Positions 12,101 through 19,489 of a stretch of DNA of 64,000 bases are shown here, piece after piece. A program made the position numbers and the translations under genes. Numbering within the stretch: position 1 is the stretch's first letter; the number at the start of each line of letters is the position of its first letter. The stretch covers positions 21,877,144 to 21,941,143 of the forward strand of contig OX243822.1 in assembly GCA_945859605.1 (NCBI GenBank), read 5' to 3'. The notes under the pieces are model-generated. The model did not search any database. It was not told the origin of the DNA and saw only the letters and a list, made by a program, of their open reading frames with translations. The DNA is from Lumbricus rubellus (Eukaryota; Annelida; Clitellata; Crassiclitellata; Lumbricidae).

Positions 12101-14884
12101 GGGGTGGTAACCACCCCCCCCCTTGGTAGTCAGTGTTACAAAAATAGCGTGGTAGCCTGAGGGTTAACTTGGCTACATCTATTACCCCATGTTCCTGTTT
12201 TCCAATCTGTTTCTTCAATTTTAGTTTTAATGTCGCAATAACCAAATGGTGATCTGAGGCAGCATCCGCTCCTCTGTATACCCTCACGTCCTGCATCGCC
12301 GTTGCCCATCTTTTGGAAATGCAAATGTGGTCGATCTGATGTTTAGTCTTTCCATCCGGGGATCTCCATGTCTCTTTATGAATGGTCTTATGTTTAAACA
12401 TGCTTCCCCCTATCTTTAGTTTGTAGTTGCTGCAAAAACTGAGCATTCTCTCTCCATTGTCGTTCCTTTCTCCAGCAGCCTCTGCTCCTATTACATCCAT
12501 CCATCCATCTCTTTCCTTCCCTATCTGCGCATTGAAGTCGCCCATGACTATTCTCTGGTCGTGTCCCGGCACAGCGTCCATGACATCCTGCAACTGCTCG
12601 TAGAAGTCATCTTTTTCCTCGTCCGTGGCCATTTTTGTTGGTGTATACACCTGTATTATAGTTGTCTTCGTATGTCTAGTCTGGATCCTGATGGTGATTA
12701 TTCTGTCGCTTACCGGCTCCCATCCAATTACCGCCGTTGCCATTCTTGCATCGATTGCTATACCTACTCCTCTTTCATGCCTGGTTCCTCCAGAGTGGTA
12801 TATATTCATTCCTTCAGATGTAGTAATTCCGCTTCCAGTCCATCTTATCTCGCTCATTCCCAATATCTTCAGTTTGTATTTCCTCATCTCTGCCAGCACC
12901 TGCGCCAGCCTTCCCGTAGCGTACATTGTTCTTACATTCCAGCATCCTATCCTTGTCTTAGCTTTGGTCGTCAAGATCTGGGTCTTCTGAGTCGTGGCTT
13001 CCTTGCGGCTTTCACCATTACTCGTCGTAGCCAGGAATTTATTACGGGGAGGGGGGTTATGGCCTGGGGATTTATATGACCTGGTCGGATGCCCCTCTAG
13101 ACATCAATTCAACAGTCTTGCAGTAAATAAAAAAGGGAGTAAAGTAACAAAGGGAATAAAGTAAGAAAACTCAATAAATTGTTTTGTTTTTCTTATTTAA
13201 GTAGATAAATAACCTTTTAAAAAACTTTTTCTAAGCCAACCCCTAACCCCTTAAACCCCCTTGTTTACGCCACTGAGTGTCGCCCTCCTCATTTATTCAG
13301 ACTTAGGACTGACACTGGCAGAGTGCAATCAGTGGCAGAGTTTCTTCGACGCTTCGTCATTGCAATCTTTAAGTACTGAACGGGGTGGGGGAGAGCGGGG
13401 AGAAACAATCGAACAGACAGCCATTGTGTTTCACAGCGAATGCATATCAGATTCTGCGAGGATACTATCCGATCTTTTGGAACTGACCATCGATTCTCCT
13501 GTGGATTTTGATATCAAGAAGACATTAGAATATATCAGATCAGCGTAGGTTATGATTAACTTAGATTTGATGCAGAGATTAGCTGTAGATTAGATTATAT
13601 CAGATTCGAATCGATCATATTACCTTAAATTAGATGCATATGTAGATTAGATATAGATTAGAAAAATATTAGATGTACAGGGTGCGCCAAAAAAGACCCC
13701 CCCCTAAGATTTTTGCCGATATCTTGACCAAAAGTAAGAATTTCGAAATGAAATTTTACGGTCTTAAAGACAATTTATATCTACACCTAATGGTCAGATT
13801 TCATAAAAAATATTTCAATCAGAACAAAAGTTATATCACTTTTAGTGAGGCTACCCGCCGTTTTTTGACGATTTAAAGACGTAACGCAGCAAAAAAGTAG
13901 CAAAAACACGATTTTTTATTAAGTCTCATCTCAAATAATTGTTGCCAAATAGCCTTGATATTGCCAGATGATCATAATTATTACTATTTAAAAAAGAAAC
14001 AGGGTGCCAGCGTATACCTGCATGTCACTGAGAAGTCACTTAGCAAGATGACAATCAATTTGTCAAATAAGGAATCTGTCAGATTAATCAACAGGTTTAT
14101 CAAGAACTTTGCAAAGAGACTCAAAGGCAGTTTCGTCACTGGTGGTGGGCACATTGAACACAAGTTGTGAAGACTTCCAAGTTCATTTGAAAACAGTTAT
14201 TTGAGATGAGACTTAATAAAATCGTGTTTTTGTTGCTTTTTGTTGCGTTTCATTTTCGAATCGTCAAAAAACCGTGGGTGTCCTCACTAAAAGTGGTATA
14301 ACTTTTGTTGTGTTTGAAATATTTTGTTGAAATTTGGCCATCATGCGTAAATATGAATTGTCTATAAGACTGTAAAATTTCATTTAGAAATTCTTACTTT
14401 TGGCCAAGATATTGAAAAAAGACCTAGGGGGATCTTTTTTGGCACACCCTGTAGATTAGAGGTAGATTATATGTAGATGTAGATTAGATGTAGATTTAGA
14501 CATAGATTATATCAGATTAGATAAAACTAGATTAGATTAGAATGGCTGACATGATGACGCCGAACAGAAATGCAAGCTCTAGAGTCTAGTCTATAGTAAT
14601 ATTATTAAATTCATTGGACTTGTAGCTACATGTACATGGTCTCTTGTTTTCTTGCAGAAGGCTGTACGTGGCAATCTTTCCCAGACATGAACGTCTTTGG
14701 AGGGAGCATCAGCCCTGCTGGGGACGACATCGTCGCGTGTCAGGGAAGCTGTGTCGATACGTTTGGTTGTGTGGGTGTCGACTTCGTTGCTGGTGCTCCC
14801 TCTGGTCAGCGTTGCTTCCAATTCACATCACCAGGCACTCGCTACCCGTCGCCAGGTGTCCACCACTATGACGTCCAGTGCTAA
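2463..14884 (+). CDS. Gene A: multi-domain PAN/apple-like secreted protein, 5' end outside window (exons listed separately)
   Basis: The span covers nine coding exons joined in phase 1: 2463-2699, 3375-3422, 4298-4558, 5006-5248, 5841-5897, 6286-6522, 7179-7469, 8730-8954 and 14658-14884. Together they encode about 608 residues ending at TAA. Six exons each encode a domain with six cysteines in the PAN/apple order (first Cys, CxxxC pair, two central Cys, last Cys near the end). PAN/apple domains bind proteins or carbohydrates in secreted and adhesive proteins; a surface or extracellular matrix role is inferred. No signal peptide or membrane segment is visible. Gene B has a signal-peptide exon and extra type IV exons before its type I exon, so gene A probably starts upstream of this window. 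The last intron is 5.7 kb and packed with transposons. Exon-by-exon order matches gene B, so both are tandem paralogues. Exact function is unknown. Confidence 0.75.
2700..3374 (+). other. Gene A intron with trinucleotide repeats
   Basis: GC-AG intron. From about 2745 to 3060 it carries drifting GTGGTT, AGTAGT and GTTGTT trinucleotide tracts that open long but meaningless frames (poly-Asn, poly-Thr, poly-Tyr). The rest is AT-rich, ending in the pyrimidine tract TTTTTTCTGTTCTTAG. Confidence 0.65.
3375..3422 (+). CDS. Gene A mini-exon, 16 codons with two Cys
   Basis: A strong pyrimidine tract and TTAG acceptor precede 48 bp in phase 1-1 that encode 'IERCIPLENVDVCDQ'. The donor CAGA|GTTCGT is weak. 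I accept it because gene B has a 20-codon exon in the same position (47467-47526), also 1-1, with two cysteines at similar spacing and similar flanks (I-D/E-x-C, N, V, C). It may form a small disulfide loop between domains I and II. Confidence 0.45.
3423..4297 (+). other. Gene A intron
   Basis: Contains (TTAATTGATTAA)-like AT-rich tandem drift at about 3440-3560. A direct repeat of a roughly 60-bp phrase, 'TATAAGCGAGG' with 'GGTAGAATTACAATCAAGTT', lies at about 4190-4230 and 4245-4281 next to the acceptor. No other feature seen. Confidence 0.55.
4298..4558 (+). CDS. Gene A exon, type II PAN-like domain
   Basis: Acceptor GTCTTTCAG, donor ACTT|GTGAGT, 87 codons, phase 1-1. Key features are an N-terminal 'GCYPRW', the pair 'CLKACFNQTNC', 'IGIEW', 'ATCTYY' and the closing 'FVTQYRLLSRC'. 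The gene B counterpart (48736-48990) shares 'CLEYCFLQSPSC' and 'FVTQYRLESRC', giving strong support. An N-glycosylation sequon lies in 'FNQTN'. Confidence 0.85.
4559..5005 (+). other. Gene A intron with a short tandem repeat
   Basis: Four copies of a roughly 37-bp unit containing 'ATTTTACTACACTCTGATGT' occupy about 4665-4780. Otherwise unremarkable and AT-rich. Confidence 0.6.
5006..5248 (+). CDS. Gene A exon, type III PAN-like domain
   Basis: Acceptor GATACTAG, donor AATG|GTAAGA, 81 codons, phase 1-1. It opens with 'DCQSYWQLY', has 'GCERACRLNTRC', 'AYQF', 'FFCTLADDFYDGS' and ends 'YRVRC'. The paralogous exon in gene B (50037-50291) has 'DCSTYWEY', 'CLRTC', 'IYQF', 'SCSIANSFFEGS' and 'YRRLC', so the fold and boundaries agree. 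Confidence 0.85.
5249..5840 (+). other. Gene A intron with SINE and LINE tail
   Basis: Holds a (TAAG)n run near 5333, a LINE-like tail 'GGCGCTATATAAATG' near 5403, and a family 1 SINE from about 5465. No coding signal. Confidence 0.6.
5465..5690 (+). mobile_element. tRNA-derived SINE family 1, forward copy
   Basis: A box-like 'GTAGTGGTGTAGGGGTATG' and B box 'TGTTCGATTCC' are followed by the family body including 'AATCGGGAGCGCTTCTGAGA'. It is diverged from the 16111 copy, indicating an older insertion. It lies inside a gene A intron in sense orientation. Confidence 0.75.
5841..5897 (+). CDS. Gene A Pro/Thr-rich linker exon
   Basis: Acceptor TTCTTTCAG, donor CCCG|GTAAGT, 19 codons, phase 1-1. 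The peptide 'TVPLPQTPVPQTSATTTP' is a flexible, probably O-glycosylated linker between type III and type IV domains. Gene B has an 8-codon Pro-rich exon at the same place (50877-50900). Confidence 0.8.
5898..6285 (+). repeat. Gene A intron with (CATC)n microsatellite
   Basis: About 6000-6240 is a drifting (CATC)n/(CATT)n tract, including a higher-order 22-24 bp unit with 'CATTCATTAACCCATACATT'. The open frames in it (poly Ile-His-Pro) are artefacts. Confidence 0.8.
6286..6522 (+). CDS. Gene A exon, type IV PAN-like domain
   Basis: Acceptor CAAACAG, donor TCCG|GTAAAT, 79 codons, phase 1-1. It shows the type IV signature: 'CMWIPFSNTNIFGGT', 'ACQSACRNTNGC', 'GIDWSP', 'AGQQCYLLNTQ.GK' and 'VHYDLVC'. 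This is the most frequent domain class in both genes and the one closest to a generic PAN/apple domain. Confidence 0.88.
6523..7178 (+). other. Gene A intron
   Basis: AT-rich sequence without recognised repeats or exons; a pyrimidine tract TCTTTTATCAG ends it. Confidence 0.5.
7179..7469 (+). CDS. Gene A Ser/Thr-rich mucin-like linker exon
   Basis: Acceptor TTTTATCAG, donor CCAG|GTAGGC, 97 codons, phase 1-1, open throughout in the correct frame although it contains no Met. It encodes almost only Ser, Thr and Pro, with three copies of STFPP early and many STST repeats, ending 'NPNATTVTTPAP'. Such sequence is typically O-glycosylated and extended, so it would act as a stalk between type IV domains. 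The repeat is a 12-bp drifting ACAAGTACTTCA unit, so length may vary between alleles. Gene B has only a 22-codon linker at the matching position. Confidence 0.8.
7470..8729 (+). other. Gene A intron with hAT-type MITE
   Basis: Apart from the MITE at 7962-8210 nothing coding is seen. The region 8225-8470 has no recognised repeat. Confidence 0.5.
7962..8210. mobile_element. hAT-type MITE (249 bp)
   Basis: Ends are CAGAGGTGGATACAG and TGGATCCGCCCCTG, inverted repeats of each other. The 8-bp flanks AAGGTGGC and AAGGTGAC differ by one base, as expected for an aged hAT target duplication. Internal 'GATGACTTTTTTAGTCATC' and 'GATGACCTTTTTTGTCATC' palindromes are shared with the opposite-oriented copy at 23376-23705. 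Confidence 0.8.
8730..8954 (+). CDS. Gene A exon, type IV PAN-like domain
   Basis: Acceptor CTCAAACAG, donor AGCA|GTAAGA, 75 codons, phase 1-1. Signature residues are 'ACSFLQ', 'LIYGG', 'ACKVACASNISC', 'SIDWAP', 'GQQCYLLNTQDGK' and 'VEHYDQRC'. Followed by the 5.7-kb last intron. Confidence 0.87.
8955..9370 (+). other. Start of last gene A intron, (TA)n tract
   Basis: A (TA)n microsatellite fills about 9112-9168, with TATATA drift to about 9215. The rest is unremarkable. Confidence 0.7.
9371..9408 (+). repeat. 5' half of hairpin-bearing repeat (split by TE)
   Basis: Reads TGTTTAACGACACTG then a spacer and AGTGTCGC. The rest of the repeat continues at 13276-13360 after the nested insertion. 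Related copies are at 32102-32212 and 32806-32920. In all three a CGACACT/AGTGTCG stem is kept while the loop differs. Confidence 0.65.
9445..11210 (-). pseudogene. LINE reverse transcriptase domain
   Basis: A 587-residue open frame. Visible RT motifs in order: 'WRGITLLSIPGKV', 'QAGFRKGRSC', 'FVDFKKAFDSV' (motif A Asp), 'GVRQGCILSP' (motif B) and 'LDFADDIALL' (motif C catalytic Asp pair). The C-terminal 'WRRILRITWRDKIRNEEV' type segment and 'RWLGHVHR' follow. No RNase H is seen. The frame is intact, so the insertion is fairly young, but it lacks its N-terminal endonuclease because of the insertion upstream. The first few residues come from the inserted C-rich element. Confidence 0.88.
11205..12165. 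mobile_element. C-rich palindromic insertion inside the LINE
   Basis: Both ends carry a GGTGGTATCCACC-like palindrome followed by a C run (near 11207-11223 and 12098-12122), and the adjacent sequences (CTAGGTTTTTCCCAAATC and the reverse complement of AAACCAAACCCAAAATCCAG) are inverted repeats. A third copy of the palindrome is at about 11376-11401. Two diverged direct repeats contain 'ATAGAGGGCATTTAGGGCTA' or 'TAGAGGGAATGTGGGGCTAC' and 'GACCGGAAGTGCTCAAAATA' (near 11462-11535 and 11638-11710). Target duplication not identified; type unknown. Confidence 0.6.
12160..13025 (-). pseudogene. LINE apurinic endonuclease domain
   Basis: Open frame with APE-family motifs: 'GCWNVRTM' near the start, 'SEIRWTG', 'VMGDFNAQIG' and the catalytic 'SDHHLV' triplet near residue 240. 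The frame is open upstream of 12974 to the LINE boundary without an ATG, so the copy is probably 5' truncated by a little. The final residues after 'DVAKL' belong to the inserted C-rich element, as do the last in-frame codons before the stop. Confidence 0.85.
13276..13555 (+). repeat. 3' half of hairpin-bearing repeat and flank
   Basis: After the second AGTGTCGC the repeat continues with 'CCTCCTCATTTATTCAGACT' and 'GACTGACACTGGCAG', matching 32135-32190 and 32848-32900. An open frame runs through 13261-13548 but begins in the MITE and repeat, so I do not accept it as a gene. Confidence 0.6.
13556..14545 (+). repeat. (TAGATTAGATG)n minisatellite, split by a TA element
   Basis: Drifting GATTAGATGTAGATTAG units occupy 13556-13677 and 14452-14545. 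The two parts were continuous before the TA-flanked element at 13678-14451 inserted. Confidence 0.8.
13678..14451. mobile_element. TA-flanked DNA element with about 260-bp inverted arms
   Basis: Starts CAGGGTGCGCCAAAAAAG and ends with the complement CTTTTTTGGCACACCCTG, flanked on both sides by TA, as in Tc1/mariner. The arms (about 13678-13942 and 14188-14451) pair almost fully. The central part encodes 'NRFIKNFAKRLKGSFVTGG' and 'GHIEHKL' (about 14080-14170), which resembles the C-terminal end of a mariner/IS630-type transposase; the rest of such a gene is missing, so this is a foldback derivative. A solo right arm is at about 42880-42988. Confidence 0.8.
14546..14657 (+). other. End of last gene A intron
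   Basis: Unique sequence ending in TCTTGTTTTCTTGCAG, a strong acceptor for the terminal exon. Confidence 0.7.
14658..14884 (+). CDS. Gene A terminal exon, type IV domain and stop
   Basis: Phase 1 acceptor, 75 codons, then TAA at 14882. Signature: 'GCTWQSFPDMNVFGG', 'ACQGSCVDTFGC', 'GVDFVAGAPSGQRC' and 'VHHYDVQC'. The stop directly follows the last domain cysteine, exactly as in gene B, so the protein ends without a membrane anchor. Confidence 0.88.
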
Positions 14885-15260
<376 letters not shown>

Positions 15261-16110
15261 CCAAGCACCGAGACAACCTGAGCTCGTATTATACGGTGCT
15301 GGTATAGCTTAAGCGTTCTACGATAGGCTACGCATGTCAGTAGGTAAATCTTAAATGTGCCTGCGACATAAAAGAAATCGCTCATCGTGTAGGATTGATG
15401 TTTGATCAATCGCAGTAGCAGCCTTTCACATTTAGTGGATTTCACTGCAGATTTATGAAGCGCCTTTTGCAGTAAATCCTAACTGTTGTTGTGAATTGTG
15501 TTACAGGAGATTAATCTGCTCGAACAAAAAGCTGAAGACCGTTGACCAGCTATCAGCTCCTAAAGTGACTACTCTGACTTCACAGTTACCCTACCCATGA
15601 ACATAATTATAACGGTTTGTCCTGCATATGGGTGCCAGACGGGGCCTCAGAGGGGCCGATACAGGCCCCATATTGTATCCACATGAATATAATTTTGGTC
15701 TCATGGGAAGCTATATCACATTATGGCAGGGCAACTACTCTGGTTGACAGTCAGGCTATTATGCTGTCTCGAGTAACCACAAAACTTGTTGAATTTCTTT
15801 GCTCATGAAAATATCTGCTTTTGGCCATTGCACGCTTAACATACACTTTTGTACAGACTGTCTTGTTGAACCAATGAACCATTGTTGCTATTGCGTCAAA
15901 CTAATTATTAATCTCTTTTTATATTTTTGATATTTGCTATTTTGTTTGAGCAACTAACCTAAACCTCGAACATTTTCGTGCAATAAATGTCACCATATGA
16001 AATAGATTTAAAAATTGTTTTTTAAAGCAAAATAAAAGCAAAGAAGGCTTTTAAACTCAAGAAGGAAGTAATTTTGGAATGTAGCTTGTTCAAGTGCTAC
16101 TGGCCTTGTT
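15261..16110. other. Spacer, nothing recognised
   Basis: No exon, tRNA or familiar repeat seen. An imperfect GGGGCCTCAGAGGGGCCGAT segment near 15640-15665 is locally GC-rich. Confidence 0.4.
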
Positions 16111-16300
16111 TGACGCGGTGGTGTAGTGGGTATGTTCGTTGCCTTGCAACCGGAGGGTTGCAGGTTCGAATCCAACTCAAGTCGCCGCGTAGGGACCTTT
16201 GACAAGTCCTTCAACTCCGATGCAATGTCCGCTCTGTAGTCGGGAGCGCCTCTGAGTAGTGAGCTTGAAGGGGGGGCTATAATAAGTGCACATACAAACA
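16111..16300 (+). mobile_element. tRNA-derived SINE family 1, best-preserved copy
   Basis: A box-like 'GCGGTGGTGTAGTGGGTATG' and B box 'GGTTCGAATCC' at normal spacing, then 'GTAGGGACCTTTGACAAGTC', 'GTCGGGAGCGCCTCTGAGTA' and a short A/T tail. Use this copy as a family reference. Confidence 0.85.
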
Positions 16301-16436
16301 AACTAAAAATGAAACATGACTATGTGTTGTTTACAATTCTTTTATTTTATTTTGTTTAAAAAGCATGTCTGTAAATTAAATTCGACATAAAAATCGAAAA
16401 GCACAAATTTTCCTAATGTTCTCTGATGTGCAATTA

Positions 16437-17020
16437 ATCAATCAATCAACTTTATTGAAAACCACCACAAAGTAATACAAGCTCACAGTTTACAAATTTG
16501 TGTGCAGGTTGTCAACAGGTAAACCCAAAGGAACATATGGTTCCGCAAAACAGGGTTCCCTATTTACATCAGTAATTTATCAGTTATTATACGTTGATGG
16601 TCACCATTACAATTATCTTCATAATCATAATATTATAAAATGTCAACAGTTGATTTTTATTGGGAGCTTAAGGCTCCTCACAAGATGGGTAAAAGCACAC
16701 TAAACACAAACAATTCATGCAGTGCATAAATAATATGAACATTGAACAAGTGCATTATGCAGCAACAATAATATCACTCAAACAAGTGCAGCCAAAAGGT
16801 AACATTTGAATTTCCGTTTGAAATGATAAACAGTGGGTATGTGTTTAAAGTCGTTAGGCAGTGAGTTAAATAGCAGTGGACCATATATTCCAATGCAGTG
16901 TTGCCTAGCAGGGGTGCGTACCCTTCGCTGATGGTAGCTCATGGCTGAACGCGTATAGTGGTCATGCACATCTGAATTTGCGGCGTAATACCGATTTTGG
17001 TCTGGACCGCCATGGACTGT
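16437..17020 (-). mobile_element. CR1/L2-like LINE 3' end
   Basis: Minus-strand frame 16969-16778 reads 'HDHYTRSAMSYHQRR' then 'GIYGPLLFNSLPNDF' and 'FKRKFKCYLL', the standard C-terminal signature of CR1/L2/Jockey-like reverse transcriptases (H.TR..., GP.LWNSLP, FK..L). The 3' end is (TTGA)n at 16437-16455 next to 'CTTTATTGAAAACC'. The upstream RT is absent, so it is a 5'-truncated copy. Confidence 0.75.
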
Positions 17021-17482
17021 ACCCTATGATCTACTGGATTTGCACGGATGTAAGAGAAACTCACAAGCAGTAACTTCAAGGTCGTAATCAATGAGGACGT
17101 ATAGAAATGGTGGCTTGAGGGCGAGTTGACACTTGATGGCTTTAGTACAGATGCTTACTTTTGTTCTACTTATGGCGGACTTAAAGAGTCACTTGCCTGT
17201 CAGAAGTTCATTAAAAGATAGTAGTGGTTGATAATAGAAATCAACGATCAAGACAGATTTGTTTCATATTTTAAAAAGAAATTATTTTGTTACTTTATCT
17301 GGAAAAAAGTTGCGCTTCTGAATAAGACTATACAGTAATACAATATATGCATATATATATATAAATGTCACTGCATATATATAATACAATTTTATACATA
17401 TACATGTATATAATACATGTAGGCTACATGACATTGTGCATTGTGCATACACAACAATTACACATGTCACTGTACGTGTTTA
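17021..17482. other. Spacer downstream of the GPCR gene
   Basis: Would hold the GPCR 3' UTR. Contains TATA-rich microsatellite drift at 17340-17420. No clear polyadenylation signal on the minus strand. Confidence 0.4.
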
Positions 17483-19168
17483 CTACATATTCGACGATGA
17501 TGTTGCACCAGTGTCTTTGCGGCTTCTGTTGTCGTTCGTCCTCCGCACGTTTTGCTTGTTGGTCTTTCGACGACATGGTACGAACGTCTCTAGAAACGCC
17601 TCTCTAAACTTCCGACCAGTGGCAAAGTAGACGATGAATTCAAAAGCATTGTTCGCATTGTAGCACAGAAGTCCAGCGCTATAAGCCAGGTTGTAGATAG
17701 CGTACTCATTTCCCGGCAGCGAAGGCGCATATGTGTTGATATACAAGAGGTATACGAGATTGACTGGAAGGTTGAATATAAGAAACATGGCGCTGATTCC
17801 GATCAGCGTGGCTGTGGTCGATGTCATTGGCTTGGATGTCGCGGCTGCTGCTCCCATCTGTGTTCTGCGTTCCCACTGGGACTTGAGGATGCGAGTGATG
17901 GTGAGAATGTTTCCGATCAGAATGACTATGAATGGAATGAAATCGCCGATGACAGCGGCGTACATATACCAGGTAGTGGTTAGCAAGTGAAGCCAGTGTG
18001 TGCTGGCTACGCTGCAAATGATTTCGTCCTTTGATGTGCTATTGTCGACCTTTGTTATGTTATTGTCATCGTGGAAGATTGAATATGATACGAGATCTAA
18101 CGCTAGAAATACGAATGTTTGCGGGAGAAAGAGAACGATGGCGATTACAACCCAAGCGATGACGATACGACGTTTGCTGCACAGTTGTTTACAGCGGAGA
18201 GGAAACCAAAGAGCAATTGTTCGCTCAACTGTCAACAGGATCACGGTCCATGAGGCGAGTTCGTGTAGGTAGTATAATGAACAATAGATAACTCTGCAGC
18301 TGAATCTTGAGAAATTTACAATGTTGATCCCAAAGGCCGCAAATAGCCACCCAGCCATGAGATACGTATTGAGAACTGCAATGTCCACCACGGATAAGAC
18401 CCTCAGAATGAATCCAGTGGACGAGTGACGGAAATTACGATGTTGGAAAGTGATAACTGCAACAGCGTTTCCGATCGTTCCGATAACGATCAGGAATGGT
18501 AAGACAAACTTCAGCAACGACAATCTAAAGCTTTCTTGCCAGTAATATTCGATCGCTAGTAATCCTATTGAAGTATTTCCACGTTCATCAACCGTTGCAT
18601 TCGACTGTGGGTCAAGTTTCCAGGAGCCGTTCCCCATCAGTCTTTGGTCATCTGTGCTGCTGTTCTTGTAGACATCGCTGGACAAGTTATTTGCTCGAGA
18701 GATGTCATTGCCAGAGAAAATAGTCGTAGTATTATTTTGAGAAACGTTGAATACTATTTCTGTTAGTAGAACTGTCGCCATTTGGTCAGTAGCCTTCGTG
18801 AGGTCAACTTCGGTAAATGGACCATGCAGCGTTTCCGTTGCAGGTGATCCAGCTATGAAAATCGTTTCACGACCGAAAAAATTAAAACTCGTCTGCGTAA
18901 CTTGCGTTGAATAATTGTGTTGACTTGTCATTGCATCGTTGCTGGTAGTTATATCGTTTTCCACGGACTTGCATCTTTTATCGCTGGCGCAGGTAGTGCG
19001 ATCCTGTGTTTTCCTCTGACTTGTGTCAATGCTGGTCATTGTCGATGTGGAGTCGACATTTGAACCAGTGACTATTACAGATTGTGCAATAACGCTGTAA
19101 GTGAAGATTATAAGAACGTTCCAGTTGAGAGAAGCGTTGAAGATCATGGCTGTCAAAATCACGGACAT
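17483..19168 (-). CDS. Class A G protein-coupled receptor, FMRFamide/GPR139-like orphan
   Basis: A 561-residue intronless frame. Seven hydrophobic segments lie near residues 219-241, 252-274, 288-314, 335-357, 400-424, 451-476 and 490-514. Landmarks: 'GTIGNAV' in TM1, 'LSVVDIAVL' in TM2 (conserved Asp), Cys 291 and Cys 385 for the usual disulfide, 'ERTIALWFP' as the DRY equivalent, 'FNLPVN' in TM6 without the common CWxP, and 'NNAFEFIVYFATGRKFR' in TM7, which replaces NPxxY but matches the NxxxNFxxYxxxGxxFR style of FMRFamide-receptor and GPR139 families. The N-terminus of about 215 residues is rich in Ser/Thr and has many N-X-S/T sequons. A second Met at residue 8 precedes a hydrophobic stretch that may be a signal peptide, so either start is possible. 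It likely signals through heterotrimeric G proteins at the plasma membrane; its ligand is unknown, a neuropeptide being a guess. Confidence 0.9.
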   Translation of the reverse strand: MSVILTAMIFNASLNWNVLIIFTYSVIAQSVIVTGSNVDSTSTMTSIDTSQRKTQDRTTCASDKRCKSVENDITTSNDAMTSQHNYSTQVTQTSFNFFGRETIFIAGSPATETLHGPFTEVDLTKATDQMATVLLTEIVFNVSQNNTTTIFSGNDISRANNLSSDVYKNSSTDDQRLMGNGSWKLDPQSNATVDERGNTSIGLLAIEYYWQESFRLSLLKFVLPFLIVIGTIGNAVAVITFQHRNFRHSSTGFILRVLSVVDIAVLNTYLMAGWLFAAFGINIVNFSRFSCRVIYCSLYYLHELASWTVILLTVERTIALWFPLRCKQLCSKRRIVIAWVVIAIVLFLPQTFVFLALDLVSYSIFHDDNNITKVDNSTSKDEIICSVASTHWLHLLTTTWYMYAAVIGDFIPFIVILIGNILTITRILKSQWERRTQMGAAAATSKPMTSTTATLIGISAMFLIFNLPVNLVYLLYINTYAPSLPGNEYAIYNLAYSAGLLCYNANNAFEFIVYFATGRKFREAFLETFVPCRRKTNKQNVRRTNDNRSRKDTGATSSSNM

Positions 19169-19489
19169 ATAGAGTATGATAATATTACTACAGACTATCG
19201 TTTGATTAAGAGGAGAGTTGCTTCAACTTCCTGAAACAATATTGACAATATTGAAGATGTCAGTTAGTGTAAGATCTTCAATCAATTAATTGAACCACGC
19301 AATATGTTCAAAGGACTAAGCTTTTTAAATACGTTCTTGAATTCTCTTGCTTCTCTATTCGAACTCATCATCGTTCTCAACAATTATTCTTGTGGTCGTC
19401 GTCGTCACCATCGTCAATATGAAAATTACCAGCGATTACACCAAACATTTAGCAGAAATGGATACGAAAGAGCAATTGTCATTGTTCTC
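19169..19489. other. Region upstream of the GPCR
   Basis: No clear TATA box or other promoter element can be fixed. Contains a short GTCGTCGTC run near 19397. Unique otherwise. Confidence 0.35.

Larger units (their letters stand above)
9429..13025 (-). mobile_element. RTE-like non-LTR retrotransposon (LINE), disrupted
   Basis: Minus-strand element with an APE-type endonuclease (12974 to about 12160) and a reverse transcriptase (about 11205-9445). The duplicated CGTAGC at 9423-9428 and 13026-13031 flanks it and is its likely target duplication within the MITE. The 3' end is a (AAGTGCT)n tail that directly overlaps the stop codon, so there is almost no 3' UTR, a feature of RTE-clade LINEs. About 950 bp of unrelated C-rich sequence (about 11210-12160) separates the two domains, and the linker between them appears lost, so this copy cannot be active. 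Confidence 0.85.
9417..13275. mobile_element. hAT-type MITE, split by a LINE
   Basis: Terminal inverted repeats CAGTGGCGTA (9417-9426) and TACGCCACTG (13266-13275) are perfect, and the flanking 8-bp target duplication AGTGTCGC (9409-9416 and 13276-13283) is also perfect. Excluding the LINE, the MITE is only about 255 bp (9417-9428 plus 13032-13275), with a G-rich 'CAGGAATTTATTACGGGGAG' start that is common in hAT elements. Confidence 0.88.

Noticed and set aside
10073..13079. Several plus-strand frames over the LINE
   Set aside because: They overlap clear minus-strand endonuclease and RT motifs and have none of their own.
13261..13548. 95-codon plus frame containing 'CNQWQSFF'
   Set aside because: It starts inside the MITE and a dispersed repeat, lacks the PAN cysteine pattern and has no fitting phase 1 splice sites.
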